NCBI GenBank assembly: GCA_900473795.1 | Contig: UCMT01000024.1 | Coordinates: 62,001 to 126,000, forward strand | Reading direction: 5' to 3' | DNA length: 64,000 nucleotides | Origin: Hyphomicrobiales bacterium | Lineage (GTDB): Bacteria; Pseudomonadota; Alphaproteobacteria; Rhizobiales; Rhizobiaceae | Shown here: positions 1 to 9,400 of the stretch, piece by piece | Position numbering within the stretch: position 1 is the stretch's first letter | How the letters are laid out: every line of letters begins with the position of its first letter | Notes under the pieces: model-generated | What the model saw: only the letters and a program-made list of their open reading frames with translations | The model's database searches: none | Told to the model about the DNA's origin: nothing | Made by a program: the position numbers and the translations under genes

Positions 1-1382
1 GTCTTCGGTCATCGAGCGCCGCGAACAGCGAAGGCGTGACCGGTCTCGACCGCTCTCTGCGCAGGAGCGCACAGCCGCAGATCGCGCAATTGCCGTTGGA
101 TCAGGACGGCTCATTGCAACACATAATGCTCGACGAAAACGGCGAGAAGGTACCCTACCTGGTCGTCTTGAAGCAGCTACAGCCGACAAACCTGTGGGGA
201 TCCGGCCCTGTTGGGCGCGAAACCATGTCGCTTGGCATCGTCGTGCCCGAACGCGAAATCTATGCCTCCCTGTTTGCTGCGCAGGCGAAAATCTCAGAGG
301 CCACGAACCGGATCCTGGTCTACCAGATCCTGGCGCTGCTCGTATCTCTGCTTTTCGTGATTAGCGCGGTGTTCGCGATATCCAAGCGGATTACCGGCGG
401 CATCAGCGCGCTCGCCGGTGCAGCCAAGCGCATTCAGCTCAAGGACTATTCCGTCAGGGTTGATATACCGAGCCGCGACGAGGTCGGCGAGGCCGGCGCC
501 GCCTTCAATCGCATGGCGGAGCAGATCAGTTTTCATACCGAGAATCTTGAACAGCTGGTGGAGGATCGCACGCGGGAGATCGAAGAGGCGAACCTGCAGA
601 TCTCGGCATTGAACACGCAGTTGCGCAGCGAGAATTTGCGTCTCGGCGCGGAACTGGACGTCGCCCGCCGCATCCAGATGATGGTCCTGCCCAAGGCTGG
701 CGAACTCCAGGAAATCAAGGACATGGAGATTGCAGCCTACATGCGGCCCGCCGATGAAGTCGGAGGCGACTACTATGATGTACTCAAAGATGGTGAGCGC
801 CTGAAAATCGGCATCGGCGATGTCACCGGGCATGGCCTGGAGAGCGGCGTATTGATGTTGATGGTGCAGTCGGTTGCGCGGGCTCTGCAGGAAGCGGGCG
901 ACATGGACCCGTCGCAATTCCTCAATTCCGTAAACCGTGCCATCTACAAGAATATTGTCAGAACCAACACCAACAAGCATCTGTCCCTCGCCTTCCTGGA
1001 CTATGAGGAAGGACGCCTGACGCTTTCCGGCCAGCACGAGGAGCTCATCGTGGTTCGGAAGTTCGGCCTGGTGGAGCGGATCGACACCCTTGATCTCGGT
1101 TTGCCGATTGGCCTGGAAGCGGATATCTCGGCATTCGTGGCCACTCGGGAAATCGCGTTCGGCCATGGTGATATGATCATTCTTCACACCGACGGTGTCA
1201 CGGAAGCAGAGAACCGGGACGGCGAGCTTTTTGGCATAGAGCGGTTGTGCGAGAGCGCGCGGCGGCGATACGGGCGAAGCGCCGAAGACGTCAAATTGGG
1301 AATCATCGAGGATCTGATGGCACATATCGGCACACATAAGATTCACGACGATATCACTCTCGTTGTCATGAGACACAGGTGA
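1..1382 (+). CDS. SpoIIE-type PP2C serine phosphatase with HAMP domain (5' partial)
   Basis: The reading frame is open from the first bases of the window, so the N-terminus is missing. What remains is the end of an extracytoplasmic sensor region, one membrane helix (about bases 310-385), a HAMP linker containing SRDEVGEAGAAFNRMAEQI, a short coiled coil, and a C-terminal SpoIIE/PP2C phosphatase. The acidic metal ligands expected of the family are visible in GGDYYDV, GDVTGHG, HTDGVTE and HDDITLVV. Proteins of this type dephosphorylate a STAS-domain antagonist when an external signal is sensed. The next two genes encode a HATPase-fold protein and a STAS protein, so this is probably the input arm of a partner switch. 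The signal and the final target cannot be read from the sequence. A GTG at 36 is an internal codon, not a likely start. Confidence 0.9.
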   Translation, partial: LRSSSAANSEGVTGLDRSLRRSAQPQIAQLPLDQDGSLQHIMLDENGEKVPYLVVLKQLQPTNLWGSGPVGRETMSLGIVVPEREIYASLFAAQAKISEATNRILVYQILALLVSLLFVISAVFAISKRITGGISALAGAAKRIQLKDYSVRVDIPSRDEVGEAGAAFNRMAEQISFHTENLEQLVEDRTREIEEANLQISALNTQLRSENLRLGAELDVARRIQMMVLPKAGELQEIKDMEIAAYMRPADEVGGDYYDVLKDGERLKIGIGDVTGHGLESGVLMLMVQSVARALQEAGDMDPSQFLNSVNRAIYKNIVRTNTNKHLSLAFLDYEEGRLTLSGQHEELIVVRKFGLVERIDTLDLGLPIGLEADISAFVATREIAFGHGDMIILHTDGVTEAENRDGELFGIERLCESARRRYGRSAEDVKLGIIEDLMAHIGTHKIHDDITLVVMRHR

Positions 1383-1385
1383 GCG

Positions 1386-1946
1386 ATGACGACCTTATAT
1401 GGATTGGCAGACCTGACGATCGAAACGGGCGAACATGTCACACGACTTCGCCTGTTCGAAGGACCACTGGATCTCAGCTTCAAACACTGCGCGATCACGT
1501 CGGATTTTGTCGCAGAGTTCGTCGCCTTGCGCTACCGGGCGTCCCGCAGTCTCTACAGAGAGGTGCGCCACAACGTTGGCTACCTGACCAACGAGCTGAT
1601 AGAAAATGCCGTGAAATTCCGTGTGGGCGGTGAAATTCTTGTGGAGGCCTCGATCGAGGCCAACACCTTTCGTACAAAGGTCTCCAATTTCATCGACAAG
1701 ACAGCGGCCCAGCAGTTCCAACATTTGCTTTCAGAAATCACGACCGGCGATCCCGGAGACCTTCTTTTAGAACGGATCGAAGCGAATGCAATGCATGTGA
1801 GCACGACCACTTCAGGGCTTGGACTTCTGACGCTCATGAGCGATTATGGTGCTCACTTTGCGTGGGTTTTTGGTTCCAGGGAACAGGACAGCAAAATCCC
1901 GCTGGAAACCTATGCGTCTATCACGGTCCCCGACATCTCGAACTGA
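1386..1946 (+). CDS. HATPase-fold regulatory protein of a partner switch
   Basis: A 186-residue protein starting 3 nt after the phosphatase gene, so probably translationally coupled. The middle holds an N-box-like NELIENAVKF and the C-terminal part a glycine-rich SGLGLLTLMSDYG lid, as in GHKL/HATPase folds of anti-sigma kinases. The usual Asp-x-Gly of the G1 box is not evident (the stretch reads TKVSNFIDK), so ATP binding or kinase activity may be altered. It resembles the small ATPase-like regulators found beside STAS partners in cyanobacteria and proteobacteria (slr1658-like). The expected role is to bind or phosphorylate the STAS protein encoded next. Fold and role come from motif and context; no target is known. 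Confidence 0.75.
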   Translation: MTTLYGLADLTIETGEHVTRLRLFEGPLDLSFKHCAITSDFVAEFVALRYRASRSLYREVRHNVGYLTNELIENAVKFRVGGEILVEASIEANTFRTKVSNFIDKTAAQQFQHLLSEITTGDPGDLLLERIEANAMHVSTTTSGLGLLTLMSDYGAHFAWVFGSREQDSKIPLETYASITVPDISN

Positions 1947-1958
1947 TGGGCACACAAC

Positions 1959-2306
1959 ATGGAAATCAAGGACGAAGAATATCGCGTCTGGTCGGAAGAC
2001 AAGGAAATCTACTTCGATGGGACCATGCGCCTGCAGGGCACGGAGGCTTATGCCCCAATTTTTGCCCTGGTCATGAGCGTTCTTGAGGGAGAGCCCGATC
2101 ATGTCACCATAGACCTGACGGGGCTGCAGTTCCTCAATTCCTCCGGGATCAATTTGCTTGCCAAGCTCACCATCGAAGCGCGCAACAGACCGAGTGTCCA
2201 TCTCACGGTCCGGGGAACGTCCGAGTTTCCGTGGCAATCAAAATCTCTGCCAAACCTCAAGAAGCTGCATCCCGGGATTGAACTTACGACGTTTTCGACG
2301 CCGTAG
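1959..2306 (+). CDS. STAS-domain anti-sigma-antagonist-like protein
   Basis: A 115-residue cytoplasmic protein 12 nt after the HATPase gene. It has the STAS layout: an N-terminal beta region, then [19 protein letters not shown], where the LNSSGIN loop carries the serine that is phosphorylated and dephosphorylated in SpoIIAA/RsbV proteins. Sequence and length fit the slr1659-like group. With the upstream phosphatase and HATPase protein it completes a three-gene partner-switching unit: phosphatase, kinase-like partner and switch protein. No sigma factor or effector gene follows, so the output must be elsewhere or be a protein interaction. Confidence 0.82.
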   Translation: MEIKDEEYRVWSEDKEIYFDGTMRLQGTEAYAPIFALVMSVLEGEPDHVTIDLTGLQFLNSSGINLLAKLTIEARNRPSVHLTVRGTSEFPWQSKSLPNLKKLHPGIELTTFSTP

Positions 2307-2497
2307 AATAGGTCGCACGCTCCAGTCCAGGGCAATCCAAAGACGGAGGCCGCGTCAGCGCGGTCAAGGCGTTCTTGACATTAACTCCGAATGAGAACAT
2401 AACATGAACAAAAAGGAGTCGCGCGGCACGAGACAGGTGCAATGCGGTGCCGGCTCGACGTGATGGCAGATTGTGCGGCAAATTTGTGAGGTCAGTG

Positions 2498-2680
2498 ATG
2501 CGCCATATCGATGAAATTACAGAGCGGACACAGGCGGTACTCGCTCAATCACGGGCCTTCAGGGAGCGCTCACGCGCGATGCGGGAAGAGCACAAGGCAC
2601 TGATCGAGCGCGCTTCGATCAAATCCGGCCAGCTTCATTTCGTCTTTCCATCCCCAAACGCGGATAGCGCCAAACATTAG
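2498..2680 (+). CDS. Small hypothetical protein
   Basis: A 60-residue frame. The ATG at 2498 is chosen because a GAGG Shine-Dalgarno sits 6 nt upstream; a longer frame from 2447 has no comparable site. The product is highly charged (several R/E-rich helices such as AFRERSRAMREEHKA), has no membrane segment, and looks like a short helical protein. No family is recognised. It lies alone between the partner-switch cassette and the capsule locus, about 190 nt after the STAS gene. It could be a spurious frame. Confidence 0.45.
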   Translation: MRHIDEITERTQAVLAQSRAFRERSRAMREEHKALIERASIKSGQLHFVFPSPNADSAKH

Positions 2681-3484
2681 CGGTGAGGGCAAGGCGGACG
2701 TTTGCCGGCGCAGAGCACGCCGACACGAGCGGCAACCCAGCAATCGGAAAACATGAGCGTTTACGTGAAGCTGGCATGCGGGCCGGTTTGCCCCCACGGC
2801 ATGCAGGTCGCGCTGGGCGTCACGCATTATGAGCGAACGACGATTCAAATAGAACCGGTTCCGTTTCGAAAGTAGGCCCGTTCGATGCGGAACAGTGAGC
2901 GTCACTATGGAGCAGGCGCCACGAACTCCTCATTTTCCTGAATACCACCACCCTTTATGCTTGCCGCCTACGGGACCGCCGAAGGTCGAACCTGCCAGCA
3001 TCACCTGAGAGGCGACCAGCGCCTCTGACCGACGAAATCGCTGGGCAGCAGCGCCGTGCACGATTCATTTCACCGGGGAAGCGGCATCGCCCACGGAACC
3101 TAAATCCTTCTGCCGGACAGGTCGCCGAAAAACCATCATCAATACCCAGAGTGCTCTTTTTTCAACGAAACTATCCGCTGAATTCAGAATGTTAAGTCAG
3201 TCGCACCAAGGCAGGTGCATGTCGCTCCTGTGTCCTATGCCGCGGCAAATGCTGTCGTCTTCACAACGGTTACGGACTGTTTTCATAAGTGTCTGGGAGC
3301 GCATGTATGTTCGCGCTACAGGGTTGAAAGCTGAAAAACATGGGGTAAAAGGACACTAATATAGCTGGCTTCGAGGTGACGAGGGGTCGATCCGACGGGA
3401 TCGGATAGAGAAGTTCCGATTGCTTTTTCGCGTGTCAGGTGCAATCAGCAGGATAACTCACAAGTTTAGAGCGTTCGATAAAAT
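2681..3484. other. Long non-coding interval upstream of rkpA
   Basis: About 800 nt with no convincing gene on either strand; a 111-residue reverse frame at its start lacks recognisable features. The final 150 nt are more AT-rich than the flanks and contain a TAATAT hexamer at 3357-3362, which could be a -10 element, but no well-spaced -35 box is obvious. The overlapping hairpins listed at 3388-3420 are here. The long gap suggests that the capsule operon has its own regulated promoter and an untranslated leader. Confidence 0.4.
3388..3420 (+). promoter_or_regulatory. Overlapping alternative hairpins in the rkpA leader
   Basis: CGATCC (3388-3393) pairs perfectly with GGATCG (3398-3403) over a 4-nt loop. 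ATCGGA (3400-3405) pairs perfectly with TCCGAT (3415-3420). The second stem uses bases of the first, so the two cannot form together. They lie 65-97 nt before the rkpA start. Competing stems in a leader can form an RNA switch or attenuator, but with 6-bp stems this may also be a protein-binding site or chance. Confidence 0.3.
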
Positions 3485-6400
3485 ATGACAGTTGAAATCA
3501 TAGGGCGTGCATGTCTCGCCCCCGGAGCCAATTCGCCGCAGGCACTGTTTCGAATTTTACGCGAGGGCAAATGCACCGTCACACGCGTACCTTCGGACCG
3601 TTGGGACCTTGCGCGCTTTTGGCATCCGGTTATCGGCAACCCGGGCAAGACCTATTCCTTTGCGGCCGGCGTGCTCGACAGCATCTATGATTTCGATCCG
3701 GCTGCCTTCGGCATGTCGCAGCGCGAGGCCATGTATATGGACCCGCAGCAGCGCGTCCTGTTGCAACTCGCCTGGCGCGCGCTGGAAGATGCCAATATCG
3801 CCGTTCCATCGCTGCATGGTGAGAATGTCGGCGTCTATATCGGTGCGTCCAGCCTCGACCATGCCAACCTGACCGTCGAGGATCCGGCCGCAGCCGGACC
3901 TTATTTCATGACCGGAAACACGCTTTCGATCGTTTCCAATCGCATTTCCCATATCTTTGGTCTCAGCGGCCCGAGCATGACGGTCGATACCGCCTGCTCC
4001 TCGTCGCTGGTGGCGCTCGACCAGGCGATGCGGGCGCTGAACACCGGTGAAATCGACACGGCGATCGTCGGCGGTGTCAATATTCTGGCGCACCCGCTGC
4101 CGTTCGTCGGCTTTGCCCAGGCGCGCATGCTGTCGCCCGAGGGCCTTTGCCGCGCATATGACAACGACGGTGCCGGTTATGTGCGCGCCGAAGGTGGCGT
4201 CGTCTTCATCCTGCGCCGCTCGGACAGAGCGCGTCAGGAAAAGGACCGCAGCTACGCCAAGATCGTGGCCACCGGCGTGAACTCCGCCGGCCGCACCAAT
4301 GGCATTTCGCTGCCGTCTCGTGAGGCCCAGGCCAACCTGCTGCGCTCGATCTACGAGGGCAACAATATCGATGCCAACCAGGTCGCCTTCGTCGAAGGCC
4401 ATGGCACCGGCACCAAGGTGGGCGATCCGGCGGAAGTCTGGTCGATCGGTACCGTCATCGGTGCCAATCGCCGTGCGCCGGTTCCGATCGGCTCGATCAA
4501 GTCGAATATCGGCCACACCGAGCCCGCCTCCGGTCTGTTCGGCATGCTCAAAGCGGTGATGGCGCTCGAGAACAACTATCTGCCCGCCTCGCTGCATTTC
4601 GAGACGCCGAACGACAACATCGACTTCGACGGACTGAACGTTCGCGTCACTGCAAACCCGATCGAACTGCTGCGCGGCAAGCGCGCACGCCTCGCCGGCA
4701 TCAATTCCTTTGGTTTCGGCGGCGCCAATGCCCATGTCGTCATCAGCGACCCGGATCCGGTCCAGGACGAGCGCAACCGCAACAACGCCACCGGCCATGT
4801 GTTCATGGCAAGCGCCCACACCGTCAACAGCCTCGAAGAGCTGTTGAAATCCTACAAGTCGACCTTCGCCAAGGCTTCACCGGAAGAAGTTCGCTCCATT
4901 GTCGCCGCCTCCGGTGCCAACCGCACCCAGATGCGCTATCGTTTTGCCGCGCGCAGCGATCATCCGGAAGACATTGTCCGCGCCATCGCCAGCCACCTCG
5001 AAAAGCCCGCGTCCGACATCGGCGAAACTGGCGAAGCCGTGACGAAGGACGCGAAGGTTGCCTTCGTCTTCTCCGGCAACGGTTCGCAATGGGCCGGCAT
5101 GGGCGTCGAAGCGTTCCGCGAAAATCTGCATTTCCGCCAGTGCTTCACCTCCGTCAGCGCGCTTTTCAAGTTCCATTCGGACATCGTGCTGACCGATCTG
5201 CTCACCGATCCGGATCTCGACAAGAAACTCGCCGACACCAAGGTTGCCCAGCCGCTGCTGTTCGCCGTTCAGGCGGCTCTGTCGGATTCGCTGGTTGCCA
5301 TGGGCATCAAGCCAACAGCGGTTTTCGGCCATTCGGTCGGCGAAATCGCTGCAGCCTATGCCGCCGGCGCCCTTTCGCTCGTCGATGCGGTTGCGATCGT
5401 TGCCAAACGTTCGCTGCACCAGGATCTGCTCGCCGGTCAGGGCACCATGGCCGCCGTCATGCTTGGCGAAGAGGGAGCAAGCGCCTTCGCCAAGGCGCGC
5501 GGCCTCCAGCACGTGTGTGTCGCTGCGGTCAACGCCCATAATTCGGTGACCATTTCCGGTCCTGCGCACGAAGTCTCCGCTTTCCGCGACGCGGCGCGCA
5601 AAGCCAAGATTCCGGTCCAGATTCTCGACATCAACTATCCGTTCCACCACCCGATCATCGATCAGGCGAAGAAGGCGTTCCTCTCAGATATTCCGGACAT
5701 TGCGCCGCGCAAATCAGAACTCGCCTATCTCTCCACCGTTACCGGCAGCAAGCTCGACGGCACGCAACTTGACCCCGACTACTGGTGGAAAAACGTCCGC
5801 GAACCGGTCCGTTTCCAGGCGGCAACGGAAGCTGCGATCGAACTCGGCTGCAGCCTGTTCATCGAAATCTCGCCGCGCCCGATCCTGTCGTCCTATCTGA
5901 AGGAAACGGTGAAGCAGTCCTCCGCCCCGGGCATGGTCGTGTCGACCCTGCTGCGCGACGCTGGTGAAAAGGGCCGGGATCCGATCTCGCGCGCCATGGC
6001 ACGTGCCATCGCTCACGGTGCGGCCTTTGATGAAGCTCGCCTGTTCGGCAAGCGCAACGCCTTCGTCCGTCTGCCGAACCTCCCGTTCGAGCCGACGGAA
6101 CTTCGTCCGGCGACGACCACCGATTCGACCGATCTGTTCGGTCGCGGCTCCAAGACGCCCTACACGCTGGCCGGCTGGCGCACCGATCTGAACGGCGGGA
6201 GCTGGAAGAACCATATCGACGCGCATCTGTTTCCGGATCTTGCGGAGCATGTCGTCGACGGCAAGGCCATCCTGCCGGGCAGCGGCTTCATCGAAATCGC
6301 CGTCTCCGCCGCGCAACAATATTACGGCACGCCGCACGTCGACATCACCAATCTGGAAATCGTGCGGCCGCTCGAGCTTGCCGACAACCGGATGATGGAA

Positions 6401-9400
6401 CTGTCGACCATCCTCTCGCCCGAGACCGGGGATATCGAGATTCGCTCGCGCGAGCGGCTGTCGGAGGACGATTGGGCCGTGCACGCCGTGGCGCGCAGCC
6501 GCAAGCCCATTCCGTCTGATGAGCCCGCCTCCGGAAGCCTGTTCGCCGGCCTTGAGAAAACGGCGACCGTAACGCCTGCCAAGGCTTATGAAACCGCACG
6601 CCAGTTCGGCCTCGACTACGGTCCGCGGTTCCAACTGATGGCGCGTGCCGTCTCCTATGGCGACCGGTTCATCGATGTCGAGTTGAAGGAACCGGAAGAG
6701 GCGGGCCATCCCTTCGTTTCCTACAGCCTGAACCCGATTTCCGTCGATGCGACCTTCCATGGCCTGGTTGCGCTCTTCGACCGATTCACCGGCGAAGCCG
6801 GCGGTGCACCCTATATCCCGGTGCGTTTCGGGTCGGTGCGCGTGACCAATTCGGGCACGACCGTCAAGCGCGCACTGGTCGAGATCGAACGCATCAGCGC
6901 CAATTCGATCAAGGCGAAATTCCGCTTCTTCGGCAAGGGCGGCGAACTCATCGCCGCTTTCGACGATTGCCGGTTCCGCCGGACCTATCTGCGCCAGCAC
7001 AAGACGCTGGACATGCTGTCCTTCCATTACGAGGCAGTTCCCTCGGACTGCGCCGCGCCGCTGGCGGCAACGCCGCGCAGCGCCCTGTCTCTTCCCTTGA
7101 TCGCCGGTGCGGAAGGCGCCGGCATCGACAACACGACCTTGCTTTTCAACGCGGCGATCTATCGCGCCTGCCATGAAATAGCGCTCAAGCTCGGCAAGGG
7201 AACCTGCCTGATCGACACGCGGTCGCTGCCCGGTGATTTCGCCTTCCGGTGCTTCCTCGCCAACTGTCTCTATGTTCTGGAAGACGCAGGCCTGTGCGAA
7301 CACAAGGGCGGCAGCTGGAAGATCGCGCCTGAGTTCTCGCTGCCCCCGGTCGGCGATATCCTGAAGGAACTCTACGGCGAACGCTCGGAACGCGCCGTCG
7401 AAGCCGTTTTAATCAACAATGCCTATGCCGAAGCATTGGACCGCATCGACAACCTGTTTGCCTCCGAAATATCGGACAACGAGGCCGATGTCGCGGCCAA
7501 GCCGCAAGGTTTCATCAGCGATGCGACGCTCGACCATCAGACGGTGCATTCCGAGTCGACGCGTCAAAGAATGGCTCTGGTCTTGTCCGCAGTCGAAAAA
7601 GCGCTTGCAGACGGCAAGGGCGACCTGCGGATCGTCGAGGCCGGTACGGTGTCCACCGGCTTTACCCGCCGTCTTGCCACGCTGGTTGCCAAGTACAACG
7701 CCTCGCTGCTCGTGGTCGAGCCGCGCGAAAATGCGCAGCGGAATCTCGAAATCGCATTCGAGGAAGACGCGCATGTGCGCGTCCTGAAGAAGGACGCTTT
7801 CGCGGCGCTTCCGGCCTTCGATCTCGTCGTCAGCGCATCCGACACGATTTTCACGCTGGTCGATGAAGATGTTGCCATTCGCAACGCGATGCGTGCCTGC
7901 CTCCAGGAAAACGGTGCCCTTGTCGCCGCAACCAATGCACCGACAGTCTTCAGCGACTTTGCCTTCGGAATGATCGACGGCTGGTTCGCCCGCACCCAGG
8001 CGGTGGAATTCCCGATCGGCAGGCTTCCCACCGCGACGCAATGGCAGAAATGCCTGAGCGATCTCGGACTGCGCAACATCTCTGTCGAAGACCATGAATT
8101 GTCGCATGGCAATATCACCGTTGTCGAAGCGCAGGGCGGCCAGTTTACCGACAGCGCGCCGGTGGCGGAGGTATCGGCTACGGAGGTCGCAAGCCCCGTG
8201 CTCGTCCTGCACGAAGGCAGTGTCGCGAGCCTTCACAGCATCCTGCCCTCGGGCAAGGACGCGATCCAGGCGCCTCTCATACCGGTTCAACTGACCGGTG
8301 ATCTCGATGCCGACAAGGATAAAATCGCAGAAGCGATCGAGGGGCTCAACGAGAAGCCGGTGCGCGCCGTATACCTGTCATCGGCAACCGCCGGTGATCG
8401 GAGCCAGGATTCCGCAGTGCTGCAAAACCGGGTGCTGTCGCTGAGTGCTTTTGCCGAGGCACTGCGCCAGTATTATTCCAACGCCGAGCCGACCGCCGGA
8501 CATCGTCCGCGCCTGGTCATCGCAGCTCCCGGCGGATCGCCGGTAGCTGCAGCCTCTCGCGCGAAGGATGAGCCGGGTTCGAGCATCAACAGCGGCCTGT
8601 GGGCATTTGCCCGCGTGTTGCAGAACGAATATGATTTCCTCGATATCCATTCGCTCGACTTCACCGGCGCCAAGGCTGGCACCGGCAATCAGCTTGCCAC
8701 GGCAATCGCGATGCTGGCGGACGAAAGCGCCAACCGCGAATGGCTGCTCGACGGAACGACCGGAACTCTTTCGGAAATCCGCGCCGTTCCCGGCCCGGTC
8801 GACCGGAGCTTGCGCAAGACCAGCGCGTTCAAGGCGGCGACCATCCGCCAGCGTGTCAGCTCGCAGGTCGGCAGCATCGCCTGGGAAGAATGCGACATTC
8901 CGCAAGCAGGTCCCGGCGATGTCGTCGTTGAAGTTGCCGCCACCGGCTTGAATTTCCGCGACGTCATGTGGGCCATGGGCCTTCTGCCGGAAGAGGCACT
9001 CGAAGACGGTTTTGCCGGCGCGACGATCGGCATGGAACTGTCCGGCCATGTCGTGGCCATTGGCAGCGGCGTGACGGACCTCTCGGTCGGCGACGCCGTG
9101 ATGGCGATCGCGCCAGCCGCGTTCTCCACCCATGCCGTCGTTTCACGCTCGGGGGTCGCAAAGCTGCCGGAGACCGTCAGCCCGGTGGCCGCCGCGACAG
9201 TGCCCGTCGCCTTCCTCACCGCCTATTATGCGATGGTGGAACTTGGCCGCATCCGCGCCGGAGAGACCATCCTCATCCACGGCGCTGCCGGTGGCGTGGG
9301 TCTGGCCGCATTGCAGGTGGCAAAGCTTGCCGGCGCCAAGGTTATCGCAACAGCTGGAACGCGCGAGAAGCGCCGCTTCGTGAAGATGCTCGGCGCCGAC

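Noticed and set aside
294..1376. A 360-residue minus-strand frame opposite the phosphatase
   Set aside because: All phosphatase motifs are on the plus strand; the reverse frame has none.
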